Origin: Levilactobacillus fujinensis
Lineage (GTDB): Bacteria; Bacillota; Bacilli; Lactobacillales; Lactobacillaceae
Direction of reading: 5' to 3'
NCBI RefSeq assembly: GCF_003946335.1
Contig: NZ_RHNX01000020.1
Span: 1-55,386, forward strand
DNA length: 55,386 nucleotides
This document shows, in pieces, positions 1 through 8,323 of the stretch. Under the pieces are notes generated by a model that saw only the letters and a program-made list of their open reading frames with translations, searched no databases and was not told the DNA's origin. Positions within the stretch are counted from its first letter, which is position 1, and every line of letters begins with the position of its first letter. The translations under genes were made by a program, and so were the position numbers.

Positions 1-77
1 TTATTCTAATGATAAACAAAAAATCTGTCATCATTAATAGATAAAAATCTATTACCAACAACAGATATTGTAGAACC
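1..77 (-). mobile_element. Possible right end of an insertion sequence (partial, runs off the window)
   Basis: The first 77 bases are strikingly A/T-rich compared with the gene they abut. Homology to NADH oxidase begins abruptly at base 78. Read on the minus strand, the segment starts at base 77 with GGTTCTACAATATCTG, which looks like the tip of an IS terminal repeat. The rest of the element, its transposase and any target duplication lie outside the window, so the IS family cannot be fixed. The alternative is an ordinary recombination junction. Confidence 0.35.
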
Positions 78-1394
78 ACTATTTACGAACGCCACACCAA
101 TGTTTCTTTCTTGTCCTGTGGAATTTCCTTGTTCCTGGACGGTCAAGTCAAGCATCTCGAGGACATGTTTTATTCTTCTCCTGAACAACTGACCGATATG
201 GGGGCCAAGATTAAGACACGGCACAACGTCTTAAAGATCGACTCAGAAAACAAGACAGTTGATATTGTTGATATGGATACAGGTAAAATGACCACGGACA
301 CCTATGATAAATTAATCATGGCGACGGGCTCGACCGTGACTGTGCCACCTATTTTTGGTATCGATGAAGATAAAGTGATGTTATGTAAAAATTACGACCA
401 AGCCAAAGCCATTGACAAGGCCGCTGCAGGCAACAAACGAATTGCTATCGTCGGTGCCGGGTATATCGGAACGGAATTGGCTGAAAGCTATGCCCGGACC
501 GGTCACGAAGTCCAATTGTTCCAATCACGCGAGATCATTTTGAATCACTATGTTGATGAAGGATTATCTGGCCGGATTGTGAAATTATTAAGCGACAATG
601 GGGTCGATGTGCAATTACAACGGCGGGTAACATCCTTTACTGGGAACGAAGATGGAGAGTTAGTCATTGAAACGACCAACGGCGACTTTACGGCTGACTT
701 AGCCATCGTTTGTACCGGTTTTGTTCCAAACACCGAGCTTTTGCGGGGGCAAGTTGAAATGGATCGGCATGGCGCAATCATCATCAACGATTACGTTCAA
801 ACGTCTAACCCGGACATTTATGCCTGCGGGGATGCTAGTGTCGTTAACTTCAACCCGACCGGCAAGCCAGCCTACACGCCATTGGCGACAAATGCTGTTC
901 GTCAAGGCATGTTAGCCGGTATTAATATCTTTGGGAACATTCAACGTTATATGGGCACACAGGCCACTTCTGCCATGCAGATTTTTGGGCACACCTTAGC
1001 TTCCACTGGGCTGACCATCGAACATGCCTTACAATCAGGGCTGGATGCTGACATGGTTACCTTTGAGGGAACTTGGCGGCCAGAATATATGCCAACAACT
1101 GACCACTTGGTGATCAATTTGGTCTATGATCGGAGCGACCGACGGATTTTAGGCGCTCAATTGTTGAGTAAGCACGAAATTGCCCAGTCCGCTAACGCCA
1201 TCTCAATTGCGATTCAGAACCGCAACACGATTGATGACTTAGCCTTTGTAGACATGCTCTTCAACCCGAACTTCGATGATCCATTCAACTATCTCAACCT
1301 GGTAGCACAAATGGCCGTTGAAAAAGAAGTTAAGCGGGGCAATGATAAGCCACGGTTAACTGCTGGTATGAAGTCAGAACAGAAAGCCAACTAA
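78..1394 (+). pseudogene. nox: NADH oxidase / CoA-disulfide reductase family flavoprotein, N-terminus missing
   Basis: Flavin- and NADH-dependent oxidase of the Nox/CoADR family, which reduces O2 (usually to water) at a redox-active cysteine. In frame from base 78 the protein reads TIYERHTNVSFLSCGI, so the active-site SCGI cysteine is kept. About the first 35 residues, with the FAD-binding GxGxxG, are absent; the family is usually about 450 residues. The NADH-binding motif GAGYIGTE, the second FAD motif YACGDA and the C-terminal dimerisation domain ending FNPNFDDPFNYLNLVAQ are intact. A TTG at 111 could start a 427-residue product, but it sits inside the conserved active-site strand and has no ribosome site. 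It is therefore most likely a disrupted gene. A terminator follows at once. Confidence 0.8.
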
Positions 1395-1411
1395 ATTTAG
1401 CTGTAGTCATG

Positions 1412-1448
1412 GCGGTCGTTCACCCGAATAGGGGAGCGACCGCTTTTC
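1412..1448 (+). terminator. Intrinsic terminator after nox
   Basis: GCGGTCG at 1412-1418 pairs with CGACCGC at 1437-1443 and is followed by TTTT. It lies 17 bases after the nox stop. Confidence 0.75.
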
Positions 1449-1492
1449 TGTGGGGTCAAATGAGACCGAGAGATCAAAATAAGTCGAAATAC

Positions 1493-1521
1493 TAGCCAAT
1501 ATATGCCCCGTGGGGTATACT
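1493..1521 (+). promoter_or_regulatory. trxA-csoR promoter with embedded CsoR-family operator
   Basis: A -35-like TAGCCA (1493-1498) and a -10 TATACT (1516-1521) are 17 bases apart. The palindrome ATGCCCCGTGGGGTAT (1503-1518) fills the spacer and overlaps the -10. GC-rich sites of the TACCCC/GGGGTA type are typical of the CsoR/CstR/RcnR family, so the repressor encoded 480 bases downstream probably binds here and controls its own operon. The palindrome is seen; the binding is inferred. Confidence 0.65.
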
Positions 1522-1676
1522 AATGGCATCGTTAGGCATGGTGGACAGGCTAACAGTGTTATACCTAATGGACTGTAGTGACTGTAGTCATCATCAGGAT
1601 TAAGACGATCGAGTCAGGTAAAATGGGTTCCGTTAAGTGAATGATTATTATTAAAACGAGCAGGAGGAGCTTCAAC

Positions 1677-2003
1677 ATGCAGGCAATTACGAGTAAGGAA
1701 TTTGAACATATTGGCGACGATACCGCGGTTACGGTCGTGGACTTTTGGGCGGACTGGTGTGGTCCTTGTAAGATGCAAACACCGGTATTAGAGGCTTTGG
1801 ACCAAGAGTATGGTGACCAAGTCAAGTTTGCTTCTCTCGACGTTGACCAGAATCAAGAGTTAGCACAGTCTCTGGGAATCATGAGTATTCCGTCAATGGT
1901 CGTGTTCAAGAACGGTATGCCAACGGAAAAGGTTGTGGGCTTCCATCCTAAGGCCGCGCTCAAGAAGTATCTCGATGAAAAGTTGGGTGAGGTGACCGCT
2001 TAA
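1677..2003 (+). CDS. trxA: Thioredoxin
   Basis: Cytoplasmic 108-residue thioredoxin that reduces protein disulfides using electrons from thioredoxin reductase. The active site WCGPC has its cysteines at residues 28 and 31, and the cis-proline is in SIPS (Pro72); length and fold pattern are standard. ATG 1677 is chosen because AGGAGG lies just upstream; the frame is open from 1641 but that ATG has no ribosome site. The stop overlaps the start of the next gene (TAATG), so the two are translationally coupled. Pairing with a thiol/metal sensor rather than a reductase suggests induction by metal, disulfide or reactive sulfur stress. It may be an accessory thioredoxin, not the housekeeping copy. 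Confidence 0.93.
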   Translation: MQAITSKEFEHIGDDTAVTVVDFWADWCGPCKMQTPVLEALDQEYGDQVKFASLDVDQNQELAQSLGIMSIPSMVVFKNGMPTEKVVGFHPKAALKKYLDEKLGEVTA

Positions 2004-2266
2004 TGGTGCAAACGACGGCCAGCCAATTAAAGAACCGGTTGCGACGGGCTGATGGGCAATTACAAGGCATTTTAAAGATGGTTGACGATGGCCGCGAGTG
2101 CAAGGACATTTTGACCCAATTGGCTGCTGTTCGCTCCGGTGTTGACCGGATGATGGGGGTGGTGGTCGCTGAAAACGTCAAGCAATGCGTGGCACAAGAT
2201 CAGCTGACCGACGACCAACAGGCCGAGTTACAGGCCGCTTTAGATCTCGTCGTAAAAACACATTAA
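2003..2266 (+). CDS. CsoR/CstR-family (DUF156) transcriptional repressor
   Basis: All-helical 87-residue repressor of the copper/persulfide/formaldehyde sensor family. The family sensing triad is Cys-His-Cys with spacings 25 and 4. Here Cys33 and Cys62 are kept at exactly that spacing, but the central ligand is Asn58 instead of His. Loss of that histidine argues against Cu(I) sensing and toward dithiol chemistry as in persulfide-sensing CstR. The gene overlaps trxA by one base and is probably autoregulated through the palindrome at 1503-1518. Family assignment is firm; the inducer is inferred. Confidence 0.88.
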   Translation: MVQTTASQLKNRLRRADGQLQGILKMVDDGRECKDILTQLAAVRSGVDRMMGVVVAENVKQCVAQDQLTDDQQAELQAALDLVVKTH

Positions 2267-2279
2267 GTGAGTAGTAAAG

Positions 2280-2304
2280 GGTCGTCCCAGGGGCGGCCTT
2301 TTTT
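2280..2304 (+). terminator. Intrinsic terminator after csoR-like gene
   Basis: GGTCGTCC pairs with GGGCGGCC (two G-U pairs) around a short loop and is followed by six T. The T-tract runs straight into the extended -10 of the next operon. Confidence 0.7.
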
Positions 2305-2312
2305 GCTATAAT
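2304..2312 (+). promoter_or_regulatory. Extended -10 promoter of the crcB pair
   Basis: TGCTATAAT is a perfect extended -10 (TGnTATAAT) directly after the preceding terminator; no good -35 is visible. The implied 5' leader is only about 25 bases, too short for a fluoride riboswitch. Confidence 0.5.
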
Positions 2313-2342
2313 TGAGGGATACTTTTCGAGGAGGACTTGGTC

Positions 2343-2735
2343 GTGGCGAATTATCTATCTATTCTGGTGTTTGCGTTTGTTGGGGGAAGTGGGCGCTATT
2401 TGATTGGGCAAGTTCTGCCGGCTACGACGGGATTTCCCTGGGCAACGGTGATTGTGAATCTGCTTGGATGTTTGGCGTTGGCCTGGTTGTCGCATGCCAA
2501 ACGGGTCACGGCCCACTGGCCCAGTGCGGTGACTGTGGGGCTGGGAATCGGTGGCATCGGTGCATTCACGACATTTTCAACATTTAGTGTGGATGCTGTG
2601 CGACTGATAACCCAGCAACAGTGGGGAGTGGTCAGTGCTTATTTGACCGTGACCTTGGTTGGCGGTGTGTTCTGTAGCGCTTTCGGTGTCTGGAGTGCGC
2701 GGAAATGGTCGACTTTCCGGGTGGTTGAAAAATGA
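2343..2735 (+). CDS. crcB: Fluoride exporter CrcB/Fluc, subunit 1
   Basis: Four-helix 130-residue membrane protein of the Fluc/CrcB fluoride channel family, which exports F-. Family signatures visible are GGSGRYL near the N-terminus, ATVIVNLLGC in helix 2 and GAFTTFSTFS in helix 3. GTG 2343 is chosen because it is 8 bases after AGGAGG; TTG 2337 is too close to that site. The stop overlaps the start of the second crcB gene (ATGA). Two unequal adjacent genes are common in Gram-positives and are expected to form an antiparallel heterodimer. Confidence 0.9.
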   Translation: MANYLSILVFAFVGGSGRYLIGQVLPATTGFPWATVIVNLLGCLALAWLSHAKRVTAHWPSAVTVGLGIGGIGAFTTFSTFSVDAVRLITQQQWGVVSAYLTVTLVGGVFCSAFGVWSARKWSTFRVVEK

Positions 2736-3094
2736 TGGCTGGATTAGCGGGCGTTGGCGCAGCAATTGGTGCTTTAGGTCGTTACGGGAGTAGTCAGTTC
2801 GTCACCAAATTGACGGGCACATACTGGCCGTTAGCAACCTTACTGATCAATTGGTTAGGGTCCTTATTACTGGGTTTATTAACGGGTTGGCACGCGGAAT
2901 ATACGTTGACGGTCGTACTGGGAACGGGGGTCTTAGGTGGATTCACTACCTACTCGACCTTTAGCCACGAGTTTGTGATGCTGGTCGACCAGCGACGGTG
3001 GGGAGCGGCGATGAGCTACTTATTGTTGAGTGTGGTCGGTGGGCTTGGACTCGCTGGCCTTGGCTTCTATTTAGGGATTACATACGGTGGGTAG
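2732..3094 (+). CDS. crcB: Fluoride exporter CrcB/Fluc, subunit 2
   Basis: Partner of the preceding gene: 120 residues, four predicted membrane helices, with GALGRYG at the N-terminus, LLINWLGS in helix 2 and GGFTTYSTFS in helix 3. It overlaps crcB-1 by four bases (ATGA) and has no strong ribosome site of its own, so coupled translation should keep the heterodimer stoichiometric. ATG 2735 is an equally possible start. Confidence 0.9.
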   Translation: MMAGLAGVGAAIGALGRYGSSQFVTKLTGTYWPLATLLINWLGSLLLGLLTGWHAEYTLTVVLGTGVLGGFTTYSTFSHEFVMLVDQRRWGAAMSYLLLSVVGGLGLAGLGFYLGITYGG

Positions 3095-3170
3095 CCGATA
3101 AATCAGTGGTGTTTTAACGCTAACTTCCCTATCATAGAAATAATGAGGAATTGTGAAAGGAGTGGCGGTT

Positions 3171-3998
3171 TTGGCGGAACACACAACGATTACGGAACAA
3201 AATACGGCGCTACGAGAACAACTGTCACCGCAGAATCAAGCATACTGGGATGAATTGGTCGACAATTTACGTCAACAAGCAAAGTTCGCTGACGAGGCGG
3301 TCCTGCAAAAGTACTTACGGGAGTTACTTCCAAGCCTGTTAGTCGCACAAGAGGCGCAACAAACCGCGCAACAGTTCTATGGCGCAGATCCAGCAACGGT
3401 TGCTGCTAAAATGGGCCGGATCACACGGCCGAAGCCTAGCTGGTTAAGTTGGGACTTACTGGTACCATTCTTGATCTTTACGTTGGGGACGATTATTCCG
3501 AGCGCCATCTTGCCCGCGGTGCCGTTTCAACTGTTGTTGGTCGGTTTGGAGTATGTCTTCTTCGTCATTGCCATGGCGTTAGGAATTGGCGTATCGCAGC
3601 GGGTCCATACGCAGCGTGGTCAGATTGCAAGTTGGTTGATCATTATCGTCGCGTTGCTACTTGCCATGCGGGTGGCCGCACAGACGGTACCAGCTCAAGG
3701 ATTAGTCTACCTGACGCGGATCGGCGGTAGCATCACGTTGTTGGTCTTTGCGGTCGTTGTGACCGGATTAACGTGGTGGCATCACCGACGGCACACGAAC
3801 TCTTGGTTTCCGGCCATTTTAGGGAGTCTGTGGATTACGACACTATTAGCCTTGCTTGCCCGAATTCCGGCAACGTCGGGCTTAATGGTCACGTCGGCAG
3901 GAAATCTGTTGATTGCGCTTGGGACCATCCTAGGAGACCTGAGTATCTTAATCATTGGCTGGCACATTTGGCAAGCAAGACAAAATCAGACAAAATAG
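3171..3998 (+). CDS. DUF1129-family membrane protein
   Basis: A 275-residue protein of unknown function. Residues 1 to about 85 are a soluble, helical, glutamine-rich region (LSPQNQAYWDELVDNL, then a long amphipathic stretch). About six hydrophobic segments follow from residue 95 to the end. This order matches the DUF1129 family of lactobacilli. TTG 3171 is preferred because AAAGGAG is 8 bases upstream; the frame also holds a GTG at 3153 without a site. It stands alone and ends at a strong hairpin. No catalytic motif is visible. Confidence 0.75.
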   Translation: MAEHTTITEQNTALREQLSPQNQAYWDELVDNLRQQAKFADEAVLQKYLRELLPSLLVAQEAQQTAQQFYGADPATVAAKMGRITRPKPSWLSWDLLVPFLIFTLGTIIPSAILPAVPFQLLLVGLEYVFFVIAMALGIGVSQRVHTQRGQIASWLIIIVALLLAMRVAAQTVPAQGLVYLTRIGGSITLLVFAVVVTGLTWWHHRRHTNSWFPAILGSLWITTLLALLARIPATSGLMVTSAGNLLIALGTILGDLSILIIGWHIWQARQNQTK

Positions 3999-4022
3999 TT
4001 AAGGCGTCTGAGATATCACTTA

Positions 4023-4120
4023 AAAAGTTGCTCCTTTCAGAATCGTTAGATTCTGAAAGGAGCAACTTTTATTTACGTCACTATGGTGCCGAAACGTGCG
4101 GTATAAGGGGGCTTATTGTG
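4023..4120 (+). repeat. Hairpin repeat copy A (also terminator of the DUF1129 gene)
   Basis: A perfect 22-bp inverted repeat (4023-4044 with 4049-4070, loop GTTA) ends in TTTTATTT. It is followed by a conserved tail CACTATGGTGCCGAAACGTG. A second copy at 49909-50006 keeps the hairpin and the tail. The stems differ by a compensatory change: GCTCC/GGAGC here, GCTGC/GCAGC there. Confidence 0.85.
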
Positions 4121-4284
4121 TATTTAGTACGGCTAAATAGCAGTTGATATGAGGATTAACATCGAATATAAAAATAAAATTAGCTATTTATAACTATATA
4201 AATAGTCGATATGCTGGACTAATTGTGTGCGAGTAGCGTATGATTGGGGAACTAAGAAAATTATGGATATTGGGGGGACGGCGA

Positions 4285-5223
4285 ATGCGGTGGCTCAGCA
4301 TGGGTTTAGTGTTAGGTGTAGCTATCTTGAACGCTTTTTGGGGAACTGAGCAGGTTGGATCGGCTAGTAGTCAGTATTCAGCGCAACGGTCGAATTCGGT
4401 TAAATTGATCTGGCGTCACCGAATGGGGAAACATGTTTTTCACACGGTCAAAGGTGCCCGATACTCGCAACATTTAGGCGTTCGGTATAGCGAAAATTCT
4501 GATTTGCCGGACGTGACATGGGTGACAGATGCACATGAAAAGCTCTATCGAAAGGCCAAGGGCTCGTCTGCGATATACTACCACGTGAAGTCAGCTGATG
4601 GTCAACACGGCGGCTGGATTTGGCGTGGTTATTTAACGGCGGGGACTGTCCCAGTACAAACAGGTCCGGATCCTGAACGGCCGAGAAAAGCAGAGATACC
4701 AGCAGTAAGTCTTTATACTGCCAAAAGTTCAGTGGCCTATGCCCGGGCGATTCAGACGGAACCAGTCTATCGCCTCTCAAAAGCAGTGTGGCAACTTTTC
4801 CCAGGAACGAAACTGAATTTGGAATTGTCACGGATGGCGATCGACTTTCCGTCGGAGAATGGCTTACGGGATAAGGGAATGCTGGATAAAAAACACATTA
4901 TTCATTTTGATTTGGGCAATGACTGGGGGACTTTTCAGGACACCCGAGATCAGCCACTGACAACACGATTGACTTGGCTAAAAAAGCGTCTGGCACAACA
5001 GGGGCTCCCGGCTACTAAACGGCAAAGCTTACAGGGATGGTCGATTGGTCTCGACTTTGTGGACGATTTTCCTGCGGCAGCGACGACGGACGAAGATGAT
5101 GTACACAATGTTAATCAGAAACCACATGGCGATGCCGACGAACATCCTTTACACTATGCTATTGTATTGATTTCACCAGAACGTCTGCACAGCTTTCAAG
5201 CGGCGTATGGTGATCAACAATGA
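4285..5223 (+). CDS. Secreted protein with GWIWRGYL surface module, paralogue 1
   Basis: A 312-residue probable exported protein. Residues 1-27 form a signal peptide (basic start, hydrophobic core, cleavage near GSASS). A module of about 80 residues follows, running from SSQYSAQRS through WVTDAHEKLY to GGWIWRGYLT; the same ending occurs in the NlpC/P60 hydrolase at 51629, where it precedes the catalytic domain. The rest is unrecognised, but KRQSLQGWSIG near the C-terminus is shared with the next gene. ATG 4285 follows GGGGGG and begins the signal peptide; an ATG at 4240 would add 15 residues. It overlaps its paralogue by four bases. Function unknown; cell-wall association is inferred. Confidence 0.75.
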   Translation: MRWLSMGLVLGVAILNAFWGTEQVGSASSQYSAQRSNSVKLIWRHRMGKHVFHTVKGARYSQHLGVRYSENSDLPDVTWVTDAHEKLYRKAKGSSAIYYHVKSADGQHGGWIWRGYLTAGTVPVQTGPDPERPRKAEIPAVSLYTAKSSVAYARAIQTEPVYRLSKAVWQLFPGTKLNLELSRMAIDFPSENGLRDKGMLDKKHIIHFDLGNDWGTFQDTRDQPLTTRLTWLKKRLAQQGLPATKRQSLQGWSIGLDFVDDFPAAATTDEDDVHNVNQKPHGDADEHPLHYAIVLISPERLHSFQAAYGDQQ

Positions 5224-6065
5224 GGGGCCTCTATCGGGGAATTCTACTTGGTTTAATGACGTTTCTTATTGGGAATGGGAAGGGCGTAACGGCACAGGCA
5301 AGTAGTCAGTACTCAGCGCAGCGGTCGCATTCAGTTCGCTTAGTCTGGCGACAACGAATGGGTCGGCATGTGCTGCAGGCTAAGCGGGGAGCACGATATT
5401 CGCGTCATCTGGGGATTCGATATAGCAATAACGACGTGACTCCGACTGTAACGTGGGTGACAGATGCTCACGAGAAGTTGTATGCAAAGGACCGGGGAAA
5501 GTCGGCCATCTATTACCACGTCAAAAGTGAAGATGGCACTCTTGGTGGTTGGATTTGGCGCGGCTACCTGACACCGATAAAACAAAGCGCCAGGGTGAGC
5601 CCGCAATCCGAACCATTGAAGTCGATTCAAACGGCGATTCATCGGGAAACAAGTAAAGGTTATGCGAGTCCGGTAAATGCCATGGCGATTCCAGTGATGA
5701 CCCTATTTCCGGGAACCCATTTTGATCAGAGCTTGTATCGCGCTGCGGATACCTACTTGTCGATCGATGATGGACCGGATGCGATGGGCTATGACCCACA
5801 AACGGTGACTGGCCGTAAGTCATTAGCTTATTTGTTACGACAAAGCGGGGTGGCACCCAAAACATTCGTTTGTATTATTTTTGAGGCTAAAGACCCGACT
5901 AGCAGGGAATCTCTCGATACAGCCTTAACCAAGGCGGGATACACTACCGCCAAGCGGGCCAGCTTTAAGGGATGGTCGATCGGTGGTAGCGTATTGCCAA
6001 CGGACAGTGACCTGGAGGGCTCAGGGCCGGGAACGGGGATGATATTCTTGGTTCCTAGAGTGTAG
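5220..6065 (+). CDS. Secreted protein with GWIWRGYL surface module, paralogue 2
   Basis: A 281-residue paralogue of the preceding gene, starting within its stop codon (ATGA), so a tandem duplication read as one operon. Signal peptide 1-25 (ending TAQA), then SSQYSAQRS, WVTDAHEKLY and GGWIWRGYLT in the same order and spacing. The middle has diverged more than the ends; KRASFKGWSIG is again near the C-terminus. No catalytic residues recognised. A terminator follows. Confidence 0.75.
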   Translation: MRGLYRGILLGLMTFLIGNGKGVTAQASSQYSAQRSHSVRLVWRQRMGRHVLQAKRGARYSRHLGIRYSNNDVTPTVTWVTDAHEKLYAKDRGKSAIYYHVKSEDGTLGGWIWRGYLTPIKQSARVSPQSEPLKSIQTAIHRETSKGYASPVNAMAIPVMTLFPGTHFDQSLYRAADTYLSIDDGPDAMGYDPQTVTGRKSLAYLLRQSGVAPKTFVCIIFEAKDPTSRESLDTALTKAGYTTAKRASFKGWSIGGSVLPTDSDLEGSGPGTGMIFLVPRV

Positions 6066-6099
6066 GCTTTATAAATGTCCCACATTGGCAGATGCAAAA

Positions 6100-6130
6100 A
6101 GGAGCGGTAATGGATGTCATCGCTCCTTCT
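6100..6130 (+). terminator. Intrinsic terminator after the secreted paralogue pair
   Basis: AGGAGCG (6100-6106) pairs with CGCTCCT (6121-6127), followed by TCTT. The T-tract is short. Confidence 0.55.
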
Positions 6131-6184
6131 TAGGTATTTTCAAATTGGCATCTGAGGTTGAAGGTTAAAATGTTTGCGTTATGA

Positions 6185-6463
6185 CTTGTGATAGTAGAGA
6201 CTAGCACCACTAAAATAGTGGAAAACAGTCACACTCCAGCTGCCGGAAATTCCGCTTGGGGAACACCTCCAGCTAAAGAGTGGGCTGCCAGGTCGTCCAA
6301 CGATGTAAGCCAGAAAGGACCCCGACTGACGTTGTCGACACAGCTAGCTGCTTCTCTGGCTCTGATTGGGCACATCCATTTCGAATGTTGAGTTCCAGAT
6401 GAGTGCTAACATTTAATGTAAATCAATAACGTTTCTATGGGCATTTGGGACCTTTAAACCTCC
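6185..6463 (+). repeat. Dispersed intergenic repeat, full-length but diverged copy (R1)
   Basis: This fills most of the 430-base gap before the LCP gene. It begins CTTGTGATAGTAGAGACTAG and continues GTGGAAAACAGTCACACTCC, closely matching 55012-55080 near the right edge. Later landmarks GATGTAAGCCAGAAAG and GGGCATTT also recur in other copies. The central part has drifted. No coding potential. Confidence 0.65.
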
Positions 6464-6495
6464 TTAGTTAAATGACTATTTTTCGTTCAAAACGC

Positions 6496-7494
6496 CTAGA
6501 ATCCAGCTGGTTGAATGGCATCTGTTTGGAAAGTAGTGGTGGTTGACAAGTTTAAAGCGTTACGTAAACTTTTAGAAACTTGTTCGATCTCGTTTTGAGG
6601 GGCAATCTGGTAGTCGATACCATTTATGGTCGCATTTTCGCCCTGCAAGGTCTGAGATTCGATGTGCCGACTGGTGTGACTGTCTTTGGTACGTAGCCAC
6701 ATGAGGTCGTTAAAGCTCAAGTTTGTCTGTAGATTATTGGTCAGTGAGTCCAAGACAGATTGGTAACGGGCCAATGAGCCGATGCCGGCTTCCTTGAGGA
6801 CTAGGGCTTTAATGATTTGGCGTTGTCGTGCCTGACGACCGTAGTCACCGCGTGGATCATCGTCACGCATCCGTGAATAAGCGAGGGCACTGGCGCCGTT
6901 CAAATGAATCTTGACTCCCTTCGTCACGTTAGCCTGTTCATAGTGAAAGGTCAGCAGTGGGTCGACGGTGACACCACCGACCGCATTGATCATCTTTTTT
7001 AGTCCGCCCATGTTGAGTAAGACGTAGTAGCGAATAGGAATGTTAACGAGATGTTCAACCGTCTTAATGGTGGCTTTGGCGCCATACAGTGGATAGGCCG
7101 CGTTGATCTTTTCTTCGTCCTGTTGGCTACCCCAGATGTTGACTAGCGTGTCTCGCGGAATGCTTGTGAGTTTAGCTGTTTGTTTGGACGGGTTAATGGT
7201 GGCTACGATCATGGTATCCGTTCGCCCAATGTCGTGGCGTCCTAAGGCTCCCGTATCGGTACCTAAAAGTAAAATGGCGAAGGGTTTACCACTAGTCAAT
7301 GCCGTGTCGTTTGGCTTGACCCCTGCGGCGTGGTAAGTCTTGGAAAATGTGTTCTGGGCGGCATGCCAAGCTCGAAAGCCGTAAACGCCACCGCCGATAA
7401 GTAGTAAACAAAGAAGTGCGAACAACCAACGCCAAGGTCGATGAGGTCCGTGAATAAAGTGACGCTGGCGTGGTGGTAATGGTGTATTTTTCAT
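6496..7494 (-). CDS. LytR-CpsA-Psr (LCP) family cell-wall glycopolymer ligase
   Basis: Membrane-anchored phosphotransferase that attaches teichoic acid or polysaccharide to peptidoglycan; 332 residues. A short basic cytoplasmic tail is followed by one membrane helix (residues 23-40) and the extracellular LCP domain. Motifs seen: LLLGTDTG, GRTDTMIVATINP, TSIPRDTLVNIWG and KINAAYPLYG, then AYSRMRDDDPRGDYGRQ with the conserved arginines. The start at 7494 follows GGGGGAGGA; an upstream GTG would add 17 residues. It is transcribed alone, divergently from luxS. Substrate polymer cannot be told from sequence. Confidence 0.92.
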   Translation of the reverse strand: MKNTPLPPRQRHFIHGPHRPWRWLFALLCLLLIGGGVYGFRAWHAAQNTFSKTYHAAGVKPNDTALTSGKPFAILLLGTDTGALGRHDIGRTDTMIVATINPSKQTAKLTSIPRDTLVNIWGSQQDEEKINAAYPLYGAKATIKTVEHLVNIPIRYYVLLNMGGLKKMINAVGGVTVDPLLTFHYEQANVTKGVKIHLNGASALAYSRMRDDDPRGDYGRQARQRQIIKALVLKEAGIGSLARYQSVLDSLTNNLQTNLSFNDLMWLRTKDSHTSRHIESQTLQGENATINGIDYQIAPQNEIEQVSKSLRNALNLSTTTTFQTDAIQPAGF

Positions 7495-7722
7495 AGTGAA
7501 TCCTCCCCCTCTAATTCCTCTAATTTCGAAATCCAGTATACCCACGTTTGCCTAGTATGGTGGCAGGAGCGCCTTGAGTTTTACTGTTTCTTAGAGGTCA
7601 GTTTGCAAATTTACTAAGCAATCGTGAAAGCACGTTAAATTAATAGCCGTCGACCTAACTTTTGGTGTAAAGTAGGAATGTACAAATACTTTACATACAA
7701 TTGAAAAAGGGAGTTGGCAATA

Positions 7723-8196
7723 ATGGCAAAAGTTGAAAGTTTTACTTTGGACCACACAGCTGTTAAGGCACCATACGTGCGGTTGATTACCCGGGAAACG
7801 GGCGCTAAAGGCGACGTTATCTCGAACTTTGATTTACGGTTAGTTCAACCCAACACCAATGCAATTCCAACGGCCGGGTTACACACGATTGAACATTTAC
7901 TGGCAGGTTACTTACGTGATGAGATGAGCGGGGTTATTGATTGCTCCCCATTCGGTTGTCGGACCGGTTTCCATTTAATTACTTGGGGTGAACAATCTAC
8001 TGAAGAAGTTGCCAAGGCGTTGAAGGCTGCACTTCACCGGATTGCCTTTGACACGGAATGGAAAGACGTTCAAGGCACTGACAAGTACAGCTGTGGTAAC
8101 TACCGAGACCACAGCCTCTTCTCTGCTAAGGAATGGAGCAAGGATATTTTGGACAAGGGTATTTCTAAAGATCCCTTCACTCGCGAAGTCGTCTAG
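7723..8196 (+). CDS. luxS: S-ribosylhomocysteine lyase LuxS
   Basis: Cytoplasmic Fe/Zn enzyme that cleaves S-ribosylhomocysteine to homocysteine and DPD, the autoinducer-2 precursor, in the activated methyl cycle. 157 residues, the normal length. Metal ligands His54 and His58 with catalytic Glu57 (HTIEH), Cys79 in SPFGCRTG and metal ligand Cys124 in SCGNYRDH are all present. ATG 7723 is used with AAGGGAG upstream. It is monocistronic with a strong terminator; no SAM riboswitch is seen in front. Confidence 0.98.
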   Translation: MAKVESFTLDHTAVKAPYVRLITRETGAKGDVISNFDLRLVQPNTNAIPTAGLHTIEHLLAGYLRDEMSGVIDCSPFGCRTGFHLITWGEQSTEEVAKALKAALHRIAFDTEWKDVQGTDKYSCGNYRDHSLFSAKEWSKDILDKGISKDPFTREVV

Positions 8197-8219
8197 AGGA
8201 CGTTCAGTTATTAAACAAA

Positions 8220-8255
8220 CCTAGCGCGCCGGCCAATAGGCTAGCGCGCTATTTG
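8220..8255 (+). terminator. Intrinsic terminator after luxS
   Basis: TAGCGCGC (8222-8229) pairs with GCGCGCTA (8244-8251), followed by TTTG. Confidence 0.7.
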
Positions 8256-8323
8256 TTGTGGTACGCTTAATGTAATGAATGGCTGTCAATTGTAAAGATG
8301 ACGTAAGGGGGAGTGTGTTAGTG

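Noticed and set aside
6-224. Minus-strand frame across the nox junction
   Set aside because: Most of it is antisense to nox; only the last 26 codons could belong to an element ending at base 77, and they match no transposase I know.
2267-2342. Possible fluoride riboswitch before crcB
   Set aside because: The leader after the extended -10 is about 25 bases and lacks the crcB-motif consensus.
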